Source: Moorella glycerini (lineage in GTDB: Bacteria; Bacillota; DSM-521; Neomoorellales; Neomoorellaceae). From it: 64,000 bases of DNA. Under the pieces are notes generated by a model. That model ran no database searches. It worked only from the letters and a program-made list of their open reading frames with translations, and was not told the DNA's origin. Positions within the stretch are counted from its first letter, which is position 1, and each line of letters opens with the position of its first letter. Positions 16,655 to 25,380 of the stretch are shown here, in pieces. Position numbers and translations under genes: made by a program. The stretch covers positions 3,422,909 to 3,486,908 of the forward strand of contig NZ_CP046244.1 in the NCBI RefSeq assembly GCF_009735625.1. The letters run 5' to 3'.

Positions 16655-19216
16655 ATGCCGGCCCCTTGCCCCTGGAGCCAGGCGCCGGGAGATGTTCTGG
16701 CCTGGCAGCAAGTAGACCCGGAGCAGGGTCTAAGTACCGCTGAAGCCCAGAAGCGCCTGAAAATTTACGGTCCCAACCGCACGCTGGCCCGTCCCGTCCT
16801 ATCCTTCTGGCATATCTTTGCCAAAGAAATCCGCGAGCCCATGATCCTTTTGCTCCTGGCGGTAGCTGCCGCCTATTTCCTCCTGGGCGAACTGGGGGAA
16901 GCCCTGGCCGTAACGGCCATTATCCTGGGTATCGTCTTCATTGAGGTAGGCACCGAGTTTCGCGCCAAGAAGGCCATTGCCGCCCTCCAGGACCTGAACG
17001 CCCCCACTACCCCGGTCCTGCGCCAGGGCAAAGTAGAGGCCATTAATACTGAAGACGTTGTCCCCGGCGATATCCTGGTGCTCCAGCCCGGTAACCGCGT
17101 GCCGGCCGACGCCCGCCTCTTGGTGAGCGCCGGCCTGGCCGTCGATGAGTCCCCCCTTACCGGGGAATCCCTGCCGGTGGAAAAACACACCCGGCCCCTG
17201 GACCCGGCGACCCCCCTGCCCGACCGTCACAATATGGTTTATCAGGGTACGGTAATATCCCGGGGTGAAGGCCTGGCCTGCGCGGTAGCCACAGGTCTGG
17301 AGACCGAATTGGGGCGGATTGTTGGCCTTACGCGCCGGGCCCGTGAGCCCCGCACCCCCCTGCAGCAGTTTATGCGGGAACTAAGCCGGGTCCTGGCACT
17401 AGTTGCCCTGGCTTTTGCCGTGCTTATCCCTTTCCTCCAGTTCCTGGTGGCCAGGGAACCCTGGCCCCGGGCGGTCCTCACCGGCCTGAGCCTGGCCTTT
17501 GCCACCATACCCGAAGAGCTCCCCATCCTGGTGACCATGGTCCTGGGCCTGGGTTCTCTAAAGCTCGCCCGGGAAAAGGCCCTGGTCCGGCGCCTGCGAG
17601 CCGCTGAAACCCTGGGACACATCACCACCGTGGTCACCGACAAGACGGGTACCCTGACGGCCAACCGCCTCACCCTGGAAGCCCTCTGGCTTCCGGGGGA
17701 AGGAGAACTCCTATCCCCTGCCCTGGCCAGGCAGGATAACGCGGCCGGGGAATTACTCCTGGCCGCCCTCCTGACCCAGAGCCCGGTTACTGCCTTGGAA
17801 GCCTGTGACCCCCTGGAAAAGGCCCTGGCCGAAGGGGGAGGGCACCTGGACCTGCCCCGGGAAGAGTTGCTGGCCTTTTACCCTTTAAACCAGGATCAGC
17901 GCTGGGTAGGGGCCCTGCGCGCTAACCAGGCCGGGGCTACCCTATACGTCAAGGGAGCGGCGGAAGAAGTGCTGGCCATGTGTACCGGTCCCTCCACCCG
18001 GGAGGCTACCGCCGCCACCCTGGCGCAATTTGCCGGCGAAGGCAAGCGGGTCCTGGCAGTAGCCAGGCGCTTTTTCTCCAGCCAGGACCTGCCGGCAGGG
18101 GCTGCTGCAGCCGGCCAGGACCTCACTTTCCTGGGATTTTTAATCTTTGCCGACTCCTTACGCCCTGAGGCTGCCGCGGCAGTGGCCGCCGTGCAGCGGG
18201 CCGGGATCAAGGTCTACCTGGCCACCGGCGACCACCCCGAGGCAGCCCGCAGTATTGCCCGCCAGGTAGGTATCCCGGCAAGGAAATTGCTGTCCGGCGC
18301 CGAACTGGAGCAATTAAACCCGGAGGATTGGGACCCCTTTCTCCAGGAAACCCGTGTCCTGGCGCGCATAACGCCGGAGCAGAAACTCCAGTTAGTCCAG
18401 GCCCTGCAGGCTAAAGGGGAAATAGTCGCCATGATCGGCGATGGTATTAATGATGCCCCGGCCCTGGCCGTGGCCCACGTGGGCCTGGCCATGGGCCGCC
18501 AGGGTACCGATGTCGCCCGGGAGGCCGCCGGCGTGGTTTTAAGCGACGACTGCTTTTCTACCCTGGCCACGGCCATCCGCCAGGGGCGGGGCCTCCTGGC
18601 CAACCTGCAAAAGTCGGTGCGCTATTACCTGGCAGTGAAGATAGCCCTCATCGTCACCATGCTGGTACCTGCCGCCCTGGGGCAACCGGCTCCCTTTTCG
18701 CCCCTGATGATTATTCTCCTGGAACTGTTCATGGACCTGGCGGCCTCAACTGCCTTTGTCATCGAGCCCCCGGAAGAGCCTCTCATGGAGCGCCCCCCGC
18801 GCCGGCCCGGCCGGCCCTTCCTGGACCGGCCCATGGTCCAGGTGATCTTTGCCGGAGGCCTGCTCCTGGCCCTGGCAGTAGGGCTGGCCTACCAGGGCCT
18901 CGAACTCTGGTGGGGACCGGCCCCTGTACCTATAAGGCAAACTGCCGCCTTTGCCACCTGGATGCTGGGGCATGTTCTCCTTGCCTATTCCCTGCGGACC
19001 CAGAGCCTGCCTCCTTACCGCCAGGGGTTCTTTGCCAACGGTGTCCTTAACCTCTGGGCCCTGGGAGCGGCAGCAGTAACCCTGATGGCTGTCTACCTGA
19101 CGCCCCTGCAGGCTGTCCTGGGTACCGGCACCCTGCCCACCGGGGCGTGGGGGCTGGTGGCCGGGGCCGCCCTGCTGCCCGGCCTGGTGATGCTGCTCTA
19201 CCGTCCCGGACATTGA
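16655..19216 (+). CDS. P-type cation-transporting ATPase (P2-like)
   Basis: 853 residues, start 3 bases after the ChrB-like stop with GGGAGG in the overlap region. It has the N-terminal cation-ATPase domain, actuator motif SPLTGESLPVEKH, membrane motif ATIPEELPILVTM (PEELP in helix 4), phosphorylation site DKTGTLT (Asp329), hinge MIGDGINDAPALAVAHVG, and about ten membrane helices. The PEELP motif and layout match Ca2+/Mn2+-type P2 pumps rather than CPx heavy-metal pumps. It exports or imports a divalent cation using ATP. Expression is probably controlled by the dyad at 16049-16070. Ion specificity cannot be read from the sequence. Confidence 0.9.
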   Translation: MPAPCPWSQAPGDVLAWQQVDPEQGLSTAEAQKRLKIYGPNRTLARPVLSFWHIFAKEIREPMILLLLAVAAAYFLLGELGEALAVTAIILGIVFIEVGTEFRAKKAIAALQDLNAPTTPVLRQGKVEAINTEDVVPGDILVLQPGNRVPADARLLVSAGLAVDESPLTGESLPVEKHTRPLDPATPLPDRHNMVYQGTVISRGEGLACAVATGLETELGRIVGLTRRAREPRTPLQQFMRELSRVLALVALAFAVLIPFLQFLVAREPWPRAVLTGLSLAFATIPEELPILVTMVLGLGSLKLAREKALVRRLRAAETLGHITTVVTDKTGTLTANRLTLEALWLPGEGELLSPALARQDNAAGELLLAALLTQSPVTALEACDPLEKALAEGGGHLDLPREELLAFYPLNQDQRWVGALRANQAGATLYVKGAAEEVLAMCTGPSTREATAATLAQFAGEGKRVLAVARRFFSSQDLPAGAAAAGQDLTFLGFLIFADSLRPEAAAAVAAVQRAGIKVYLATGDHPEAARSIARQVGIPARKLLSGAELEQLNPEDWDPFLQETRVLARITPEQKLQLVQALQAKGEIVAMIGDGINDAPALAVAHVGLAMGRQGTDVAREAAGVVLSDDCFSTLATAIRQGRGLLANLQKSVRYYLAVKIALIVTMLVPAALGQPAPFSPLMIILLELFMDLAASTAFVIEPPEEPLMERPPRRPGRPFLDRPMVQVIFAGGLLLALAVGLAYQGLELWWGPAPVPIRQTAAFATWMLGHVLLAYSLRTQSLPPYRQGFFANGVLNLWALGAAAVTLMAVYLTPLQAVLGTGTLPTGAWGLVAGAALLPGLVMLLYRPGH

Positions 19217-19294
19217 AGGGAGGTTTGCAGTAATAAGAACTGCTATTGCCCGTCCCGGGAGATAATGGTACAATTGTATCAGGGAGGGAAAAAT

Positions 19295-19621
19295 ATGCCT
19301 GAAGAAGCCAGGAAAGAAATAGCTGCCGGGACAGATGAAATATTCTACCCCAGAGGTTTTGACCCGTTTAATTACCTGGTCCAGCAGCTTAATAACATGG
19401 ATGCACGCTGGGAAACCAGGGATAATAAATACGAAAACCGGTTTACCAGAATAGAAACAGAAATGGGGACGCTGCGGCAAGCGATTGGTATTCTGCGGGA
19501 GGAAATGCATCGTGAATTCCGCAGTGTTCAGCGCTGGTCTTTTGGTACTATCGCAGCAGTAATAGTCGGATTTGTCGGTGTTATCGCTTCCCTGCTCGCT
19601 ATCCTGGCCAGGTTACCCTAA
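19295..19621 (+). CDS. Small coiled-coil protein with C-terminal membrane anchor
   Basis: 108 residues from ATG at 19295 (MPEEARKEIAAG), preceded by AGGGAGGGAAAAAT; an upstream ATG at 19265 lacks such a site. The middle is a heptad-rich region (YENRFTRIETEMGTLRQAIG, then ILREEMHREFRSVQ), and the C-terminus is one membrane helix (TIAAVIVGFVGVIASLLAIL). It resembles the many short hypothetical coiled-coil/tail-anchored proteins of Firmicutes. It lies 78 bases after the P-type ATPase and before a terminator, so it may be the last gene of that operon. Function unknown. Confidence 0.75.
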   Translation: MPEEARKEIAAGTDEIFYPRGFDPFNYLVQQLNNMDARWETRDNKYENRFTRIETEMGTLRQAIGILREEMHREFRSVQRWSFGTIAAVIVGFVGVIASLLAILARLP

Positions 19622-19647
19622 AATTAGCTCTGGTAATTGAGCATTAT

Positions 19648-19680
19648 TCGCCTGGAGTATATTTCCAGGCGATCGTTTTT
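19648..19680 (+). terminator. Rho-independent terminator (plus strand)
   Basis: TCGCCTGGA (19648-19656) and TCCAGGCGA (19664-19672) form a 9-bp stem with a 7-base loop, followed by TCGTTTTT. It ends the ATPase/coiled-coil transcript. Confidence 0.85.
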
Positions 19681-19692
19681 ATAGCTTATATA

Positions 19693-19716
19693 CAAAAGCC
19701 CGGGACACCCCGGGCT
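19693..19716 (-). terminator. Rho-independent terminator of the aspartate aminotransferase gene
   Basis: AGCCCGGG (19697-19704) pairs with CCCGGGCT (19709-19716) over a 4-base loop. On the minus strand a TTTTGTATA tail follows. Confidence 0.85.
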
Positions 19717-19730
19717 CAGGAGCGATGGTT

Positions 19731-20924
19731 TTATTGCAATTCGCCGATAAAAGCCTTTAGCCGCTCCAGGCCGACTTCGATCTGGGTCATCGAGGTAGCA
19801 TAGGAAAGGCGCAAGTACGGGTCGGCGCCAAAGGCAATGCCGGGGACCACGGCTACCTGGTATTCATTGAGGAGAACTGTGGCCACGTCGGTAGAACTGG
19901 CCAGCACCTGGTCATGGAAGCGGCGGCCAAATAGCTTGCCAATGTACGGGAAAACATAGAAGGCACCACCGGGCTGGCTGCACTCTACCCCCGGCAGTTC
20001 CCTTAATCCTGCCAGGATGCGGTTGCGGCGCTGTTCAAACTCGCAGCGCATTGCTTCCACCGCTTCCTGGCTGCCGGTCAGGGCGGCCACAGCTGCCTTC
20101 TGGGCTATGGATGTGGGGTTGGAAGTCGAGTGGCTCTGCAGGTCGGTCATGGCCGTAGCAATGGGCCGGGGAGCGGCGGCATAACCAATCCGCCAGCCGG
20201 TCATAGCATAGGTCTTGGAGACGCCGTCGATCAGGATGGTGCGCTCTTTTATTTCCGGCCCCAGGGCGGCGATGCTGGTATGGGTGAGGCCGTCGTAAAG
20301 CAGGGCGGCGTATATTTCATCGGAAATAACCATCAGGCCATGGGCCAGGACTACTTCCGCCAGGGCTTCTAATTCGTTCCGGCTGTAGACCACCCCGGTG
20401 GGATTGCAGGGCGAATTGAGGATTAAGAGTTTGGTCCGGGGAGTCAGGACTGCCTTCAGGGCCGCCGGGGTTAACTTGCAATCCGTAGTAGCATCAGTAT
20501 TTACTACCACCGGCACCCCGCCGGCCAGTTTAATTTGCTCGTAATAACTTACCCAGTAGGGCGCGCTGAGGATTACTTCATCCCCTTCATTAAGTAAGAC
20601 CTGCATGGCGTTGTAAAGGGAATGTTTGGCGCCGCACGATATCACTATGTCGGCCGGCTCATAGCTTAAACCCCGGTTTTTCAGGCTGTCGCAGACTGCC
20701 TGGCGCAGTTCCGGGATCCCGGCCACTGGCGTGTAACGGGTAAAGCCGGCCTTCAAGGCGTCAATGGCTGCTTGCTTGATATGTTCGGGCGTGTCGAAAT
20801 CAGGCTCGCCGGCACTGAAGTTGATTACCTGAATACCCCTGGCTTTCATGGCTTTGGCCTGGGCATCTATAGCCAGGGTAGGGGATGGGCTGATGCCGGC
20901 AGCCCGCCGGGCAAGTTTCACCAT
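19731..20924 (-). CDS. aspB: Aspartate aminotransferase (class I/II, AspB type)
   Basis: 397 residues, ATG after TGGAGGGATTT. Features of the Ib subgroup: NFSAGEPDFDTPEHIKQAA near the N-terminus, SCGAKHSLYNAMQ, NSPCNPTGVVYSR, the PLP lysine in GVSKTYAMTGWRIGY (about residue 237), and the Arg that binds the substrate carboxylate in DPYLRLSYATS. It moves the amino group between aspartate and 2-oxoglutarate, linking oxaloacetate to amino-acid synthesis. The gene is alone, with its own terminator. A prephenate or broader aminotransferase activity is also possible in this subgroup. Confidence 0.93.
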   Translation of the reverse strand: MVKLARRAAGISPSPTLAIDAQAKAMKARGIQVINFSAGEPDFDTPEHIKQAAIDALKAGFTRYTPVAGIPELRQAVCDSLKNRGLSYEPADIVISCGAKHSLYNAMQVLLNEGDEVILSAPYWVSYYEQIKLAGGVPVVVNTDATTDCKLTPAALKAVLTPRTKLLILNSPCNPTGVVYSRNELEALAEVVLAHGLMVISDEIYAALLYDGLTHTSIAALGPEIKERTILIDGVSKTYAMTGWRIGYAAAPRPIATAMTDLQSHSTSNPTSIAQKAAVAALTGSQEAVEAMRCEFEQRRNRILAGLRELPGVECSQPGGAFYVFPYIGKLFGRRFHDQVLASSTDVATVLLNEYQVAVVPGIAFGADPYLRLSYATSMTQIEVGLERLKAFIGELQ

Positions 20925-21023
20925 AAATCCCTCCAGCGTTGATGATATTTTTATTATTTACCTCATTGCCCATTTTGTAAAGGATTTTTTCTGTTAATGA
21001 TTTTTCTGCAGTGTTTTAGATAA

Positions 21024-21056
21024 AGATTTACCCCCCGGTATTTAAACCAGGGGGTA
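21024..21056 (-). terminator. Possible terminator downstream of the exported-protein genes
   Basis: TACCCCCCGGT (21029-21039) and ACCAGGGGGTA (21046-21056) pair with one mismatch. The minus-strand tail is AATCTTTATC, so the T-tract is weak. Confidence 0.5.
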
Positions 21057-21095
21057 AGCAAGTATTTCCAACTTATCAAGCTTTTTCTCTCGCTT

Positions 21096-21401
21096 TTATT
21101 GTTCTAAATTAGTGATTGCAGTTTCCAGTTCTTTAATCAGAGTCGTCGCTATACGGTTCCCAAAGTGCCACACCGTGCGGTTATCTGCGTTGATTAAAAC
21201 GTCAATGTGTTTGCCTTTGGCCCTTTCCGCCAGGTTGGGTGTCCTGTTCCCATTAGCATCTTCTACGTGCCAGGCCTTCACCGTCTGCCCGTCAAACTCA
21301 TCAATGACTACCTTGAAATAACCGTCCGGACCAACAAACACGTTGTTGGTGCTATCGAGGATAATCTCTTGATCGTTCTCAAGCATTACCTCGATAAGCA
21401 A
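21096..21401 (-). CDS. Hypothetical 101-residue segment, in frame with the upstream exported protein
   Basis: Read from TTG at 21401 (or ATG at 21386; neither has a good ribosome-binding site) to TAA at 21096. The sequence is beta-rich and acidic (NNVFVGPDGYFKVVIDEFDG, then AWHVEDANGNRTPNLAERAK) with a helical end (KELETAITNLEQ). It is in the same frame as the gene at 21414-22541, separated only by TGA and four codons. It is therefore more likely the C-terminal part of that protein than an independent gene. I do not recognise a family. Confidence 0.5.
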   Translation of the reverse strand: MLIEVMLENDQEIILDSTNNVFVGPDGYFKVVIDEFDGQTVKAWHVEDANGNRTPNLAERAKGKHIDVLINADNRTVWHFGNRIATTLIKELETAITNLEQ

Positions 21402-21413
21402 GGAGCAGGTGCT

Positions 21414-22541
21414 TCACGTGTCGGGTCTCGCTATGAACCGCGGGTCACTAGGCCACTTATCTGGATTGTTCAGTTTAAATAAATCGGTGTACCCCACCAG
21501 GGCTACCTTGCCATCCCGGAAGGGAGTCCGGTACAGGTCTAACTGCACTTGCACATCTTCTTTGGCCGGCCTTACAACCATCTTGTTCCTGTTAACTTCG
21601 TCGGCAGGGAGATATTTTAATACTTCAGGTGTTACCGGACCCAGTACCTTCTTTGTTACAGTGCCGTCTTTGGCAATTAATTCTACTGTCGCCGAATTGG
21701 CTGTGACCTCGGTAACTTTGACGGTATAATCGCCTAAGGTAGCCGTCTCTCCCGGGCCTAACACCATTTCCACCGGGTCTTTTTCAGTTAACAGCATCCA
21801 GTTAATAGCCCCGGTGCCGAACTCCTTGACTTTCGCTCCTCCGGTAGTCACTTCATCGACTACCAGATAGGATTGGCCGCTGGTGGCAACTGGAGAATCG
21901 TAATATTCAACCTGCCAGTTCTGGCCTTCTTCTCCGGGTAAATAAGAGCCCGCGTGTTTACTGGTACCGTTATTCAAGGTACCGGTGGTTATGTTTATAA
22001 GTTTTGCATCTGTGGCAACCGGGAAGGAGTGTCCGTAGTAGTTGCCCGATGGTTTCAATATCTGGAACTCGGCTTTGGGAGCTTCAAAACCGTCCCCGTC
22101 AAGGCTGATGGACGATAATTCTAAAACCTTCGTCCCGTCACCAAGGGGCACCGAACCGCCTTTTTTGACTTCCACATCTTTGATCACATCAAACCGGGTA
22201 CCGTTATCGACAAGGGTATAAATCTTCCCCAGGATAAGTACCTTATCCCCCTGCAAAACCTTGGCCAGGTTGGTCCGGGTGGTATAGTACAATCCTGAGG
22301 GCGGGATAATAATCTTCCCGTTTTCGATCCGGCTCTGCCTGATCACCAGCCCTTCCTGCAGTCCTATCTTCCTCACAAATGTGTCGACGCTCATGTTCTT
22401 AAATCCGGGAAAACTGGCCACAAAAGCGGCGTCTTTGGCCGGCGCTTTCATCAATACCCGGCCCTCAGCCGCAAAGCTGGGGGTTATAGCCGTAAACATG
22501 ATGGCCAGTATGCCCAGCAGGGCTAATAGCCTTTTACGCAT
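21414..22541 (-). CDS. Exported protein of unknown function (S-layer-like look), ends at in-frame TGA
   Basis: 375 residues from ATG at 22541, preceded by GGAGTGCAAGGA. A clear signal peptide (KRLLALLGILAIMFTAITPS, cleavage near SFA-AE) is followed by a Gly/Val/Thr-rich beta-type region with no membrane helix. Stretches such as LGPGETATLGDYTVKVTEV recall S-layer or Ig-like modules. The TGA stop at 21414-21416 is followed in the same frame by another 105 codons, so the full protein may have been about 480 residues. It lies 126 bases after a lipoprotein gene and close to the molybdoenzyme operon. Surface location is likely; the function is not evident. Confidence 0.7.
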   Translation of the reverse strand: MRKRLLALLGILAIMFTAITPSFAAEGRVLMKAPAKDAAFVASFPGFKNMSVDTFVRKIGLQEGLVIRQSRIENGKIIIPPSGLYYTTRTNLAKVLQGDKVLILGKIYTLVDNGTRFDVIKDVEVKKGGSVPLGDGTKVLELSSISLDGDGFEAPKAEFQILKPSGNYYGHSFPVATDAKLINITTGTLNNGTSKHAGSYLPGEEGQNWQVEYYDSPVATSGQSYLVVDEVTTGGAKVKEFGTGAINWMLLTEKDPVEMVLGPGETATLGDYTVKVTEVTANSATVELIAKDGTVTKKVLGPVTPEVLKYLPADEVNRNKMVVRPAKEDVQVQLDLYRTPFRDGKVALVGYTDLFKLNNPDKWPSDPRFIARPDT

Positions 22542-22684
22542 TCCTTGCACTCCTTTCATAAATAATTGGTTTTAGGAATGAAAATTTATTTTCCAAACTA
22601 TTTTCACCCCCCTGGAAGCTAAAGTAATAATTCAGGTAATTTCACCTCCTTTTAGGCAGCGCTAAATTTTATCTTCTACTCCTT

Positions 22685-23185
22685 CTAGCACCCGCAATCT
22701 TCCTCTTCAGAGGCAGGGGAAGAAGGGGTTTTACCAGCAGTACCAGGGGCGCTGCCATTGGTTTGTGTTTTGGGGGAAGTTGTAGTTGAAGGAGCTACCG
22801 CTTTAGTTTCATCTTTTGTTGGCATAGAAGGTGTCTCCTTGGCTCCTGTTTGGGGTTGAGTAGAAGCAGTTCCAGCTTGAGTTGCCTTTTTTGTTGAGGA
22901 GGAAGTTGTCGCAGGTGTTGATTCTACCTCGCCTTTAGGAGTACTACTAGTTGTTGTAGATTGGGTTTTATCTTCTGTTTTGTCAGCTGTAGAGGGAGCG
23001 GAAGTTTGCTGCCCTTCATTTTTAGTGGCAGTAGAAGAGGGGGAATTGGTTGAATCTGATTGGGTTACCGCCGGAGAATTTGGCTGTCCCTGAGGCTCAG
23101 CCGGACTTTTTTTCCCCCCGCATCCGGCCAGAACCAGGCCGGTAATAACTAAAATGGCAACAACTGTAATAACCTTTTTGCTCAT
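22685..23185 (-). CDS. Ser/Thr/Pro-rich lipoprotein with Cys-terminated tail
   Basis: 166 residues, ATG after AGGGAGGATGGAATA. The signal ends in the lipobox LAGC, so it is lipid-anchored outside the membrane. The rest is low-complexity (Ser, Thr, Pro, Lys, Gln repeats such as SSTKKATQAGTAS) and probably unfolded, ending in the acidic, Cys-bearing tail EEEDCGC. It follows the molybdoenzyme cytochrome b gene with a 93-base gap on the same strand and might be co-transcribed. A spacer, wall-linking or metal-binding role can only be guessed. Codon use in the repeat region is more AT-rich than in its neighbours. Confidence 0.75.
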   Translation of the reverse strand: MSKKVITVVAILVITGLVLAGCGGKKSPAEPQGQPNSPAVTQSDSTNSPSSTATKNEGQQTSAPSTADKTEDKTQSTTTSSTPKGEVESTPATTSSSTKKATQAGTASTQPQTGAKETPSMPTKDETKAVAPSTTTSPKTQTNGSAPGTAGKTPSSPASEEEDCGC

Positions 23186-23278
23186 TATTCCATCCTCCCT
23201 TATAGATTTCTCTTTATTAAATTACTCAGAGCAAAACCATCACCTCCGCCTATTGCTTTATATAATTGTGATATTGCT

Positions 23279-23980
23279 TTACACATTTGTATTGTTAGCC
23301 AGGTAATAATCTTTTTTGAGGGATTTGCCTTGTGCCGCAGTTATCTCTTCATACCATAGGGCATGGTGCTCCAGGGCAAATTTTTGGGAGACTGTCCCCC
23401 ACAACATACCTTTGATACTTTCCCGCGAGTTCGGATGTAACAAAGCCAGGTAAATATGGCCCAACAAAACAGTACCAATTATCAGGGCACCTGCGGAGTG
23501 CAATGTATAAGCTAAAAGCAAGGTTTTTCTAGAAAACCCTTCGGAGAAAAGCATAATCCAGCCGCTGGCCACCATTACCACAAAACTTGCCATGGTCAAC
23601 AGGGAATTGACTTTCTCGCCACCATTAAATTTTCCCTGTCGGGGTAATTTAACTTTAAGTCCAAAAAATTCACGGGGAAAGGCAAACAGGAAGGCTACAT
23701 CATTTCGGGTCCAGTTAAAACAGGCTTTAATCCAGGCCAGAAAGGTTTTATGAGTACCAAGTAATAGAATTACTAGGGATAAAAACGTAAATATAAAACC
23801 CATCCCATGGTGAATATTCCTGAAAGCACGTAAAGTATCTGTTCCCAGGAAGCTCCCATAGCGGCTAAAGACCAGGGCCAGGCCGGTAATTAAAAGAACA
23901 ACACAGGAAATGGCGTGGGTCCAGTGACCAAGGCGTTCGGCTAAATTAAACCGCTTAACCCTCTCGGCATTACTCTTCAT
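23279..23980 (-). CDS. Cytochrome b membrane subunit of a molybdoenzyme (FdnI/FdoI-like)
   Basis: 233 residues, overlapping the ferredoxin gene by 11 bases. It begins KRFNLAERLGHWTHAISCVV, with His in the first helix, and has four membrane helices with further His residues (NIHHGMGF, YTLHSAGALIIGTVLLGHIY) suited to two b hemes. This is the formate-dehydrogenase-N gamma type that passes electrons between the quinone pool and a four-cluster ferredoxin subunit. Here it would anchor the enzyme encoded upstream. Length and helix count are normal for the family. Confidence 0.88.
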   Translation of the reverse strand: MKSNAERVKRFNLAERLGHWTHAISCVVLLITGLALVFSRYGSFLGTDTLRAFRNIHHGMGFIFTFLSLVILLLGTHKTFLAWIKACFNWTRNDVAFLFAFPREFFGLKVKLPRQGKFNGGEKVNSLLTMASFVVMVASGWIMLFSEGFSRKTLLLAYTLHSAGALIIGTVLLGHIYLALLHPNSRESIKGMLWGTVSQKFALEHHALWYEEITAAQGKSLKKDYYLANNTNV

Positions 23981-24671
23981 CCCGCTTCCCTCCCTTAAAG
24001 GCGTTTATAGCCGTACCAACTACTACTGCTGCGGCGGCAGCTCCCATCAGGGCTTTACCGGCAGGATGAACGATGTTTTTCCACAAGTTTATCAGTCCTT
24101 CTTTTTCTAAATCCTTGGGAAGAAGGGAGCGGTCCAGGCCTTCTGCTAGAACATAAAAAGTACTTGTGCCAGCAACTTGAAGGGCCTTATGTTCGCGGAT
24201 ATACTGGTTAATATAGCTTTCCGGGTCATTTAGATCTCCAAAAATGCGGGCATGGGAGACACAGGTGCTCACGCATACCGGCACCAGACCGGCTGCCAGC
24301 CTGTGGTAGCAATAGGTACACTTGTCTACTATCCCGGTTCGGGCGTCTTTGAAACGCGCTCCATAGGGGCAGGCGGCTATGCAATAACCGCAACCTATAC
24401 ACTTATCTGGGTCGACTAGCACCACGTCTCCCTCAGCATGGTAGGTTGCCTGCACAGGGCAGACCTGCTGGCAGGGGGCCGCCTGGCAATGGTTACACAG
24501 GGTGGGTATTTTTATCTTTGTAACCATGGGGTAATCACCATAATCCCTTTCCCAGACCCTGGTTCGCCATTCGCCGCGGACAACCCCGTTTTCCATCTTG
24601 CAGGCAACCATACAGGCATCACAGCCAATGCATTTACGTAAATCGATTACCATGCCGTACTTTACGCTCAT
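23970..24671 (-). CDS. Four-cluster [4Fe-4S] ferredoxin subunit of a molybdoenzyme
   Basis: 233 residues, ATG after GAGGTAGGCAA. Four Cys groups are visible: CIGCDACMVAC, CNHCQAAPCQQVC, CIGCGYCIAAC, and the paired CTYCYHRLAAG/CVSTC. This is the DmsB/FdnH/PsrB arrangement that wires the molybdenum site to the membrane subunit. The C-terminus carries a hydrophobic helix (AGKALMGAAAAAVVVGTAIN), as in FdnH, which would tie it to cytochrome b. Genes before and after encode the chaperone and the cytochrome. Confidence 0.92.
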   Translation of the reverse strand: MSVKYGMVIDLRKCIGCDACMVACKMENGVVRGEWRTRVWERDYGDYPMVTKIKIPTLCNHCQAAPCQQVCPVQATYHAEGDVVLVDPDKCIGCGYCIAACPYGARFKDARTGIVDKCTYCYHRLAAGLVPVCVSTCVSHARIFGDLNDPESYINQYIREHKALQVAGTSTFYVLAEGLDRSLLPKDLEKEGLINLWKNIVHPAGKALMGAAAAAVVVGTAINAFKGGKRDEE

Positions 24672-24689
24672 TTGCCTACCTCGCTTATT

Positions 24690-25370
24690 TTAACTCTGAA
24701 AATTATTTTGATAGTCAGCATCTACCCAGGCTGAACTTATTTTAGCGATTTCCCCAAAGAAGCCCCCGGCTGTCTGGCAGGCTAATAAAGCATAGTCATT
24801 GATCCACCTGCCCAGATGCTGTTCTAAAAAACGCTGCTGCCATTGCCGCCATTGCAACCCTTGCTGGAGACGGTTTGTTTTATAGGCCTCCAATTCGGCA
24901 AAACTTAAGTAGGCCATGAATGCCAGTTCAAAACCCAGGTAGTCCGCAATTGGGATTTCTTGTAAGGGTTTAAATATGTCCAGCTTCCAAGGATCAAAGC
25001 GGGATACTTGATAACAATCCCTTACATGTAATGTTAGCGGTCCATTCAAAGGTCCAAAACGTATTCTATTGCCGTTTAATTCCCTCTCTACGATGGCAGA
25101 TTCAAAGGGAGGTACATACTTAGCGGATACATTCACAAAAAAGCGGTCATAAAACTCTTGTTTTATTTCCCCCATATCGATATTCACGGTGACAGTTAAA
25201 CCTTCAGGGATGTACAGGTCATCTTGCAGCAGTTTAACCATTTTTGCCAGTTCTTCTATATAGATGGCGGTTGGTTCTTGTAAATAGCCCCTGGCCAGCA
25301 ATTCGTATGTACGCGCCCGGATTTCAGTTGTTGCCGCAACCTCAACATCTAAGTCCTGGTAAAACGGCAT
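24690..25370 (-). CDS. TorD/DmsD-like molybdoenzyme chaperone
   Basis: 226 residues from ATG at 25370 (MPFYQDLDVEVAATTEIRAR) preceded by GAGGTGAGACG, ten bases after the catalytic subunit stop. All-helical, with the family features RARTYELLARGYLQEP near the start, YVPPFESAIV, and YLGFELAFMAYLSFAELEAY. These cytoplasmic proteins bind the twin-arginine signal of the catalytic subunit and hold it back from export until cofactor is loaded, which fits the Tat signal of the neighbouring subunit. Confidence 0.85.
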   Translation of the reverse strand: MPFYQDLDVEVAATTEIRARTYELLARGYLQEPTAIYIEELAKMVKLLQDDLYIPEGLTVTVNIDMGEIKQEFYDRFFVNVSAKYVPPFESAIVERELNGNRIRFGPLNGPLTLHVRDCYQVSRFDPWKLDIFKPLQEIPIADYLGFELAFMAYLSFAELEAYKTNRLQQGLQWRQWQQRFLEQHLGRWINDYALLACQTAGGFFGEIAKISSAWVDADYQNNFQS

Positions 25371-25380
25371 CGTCTCACCT

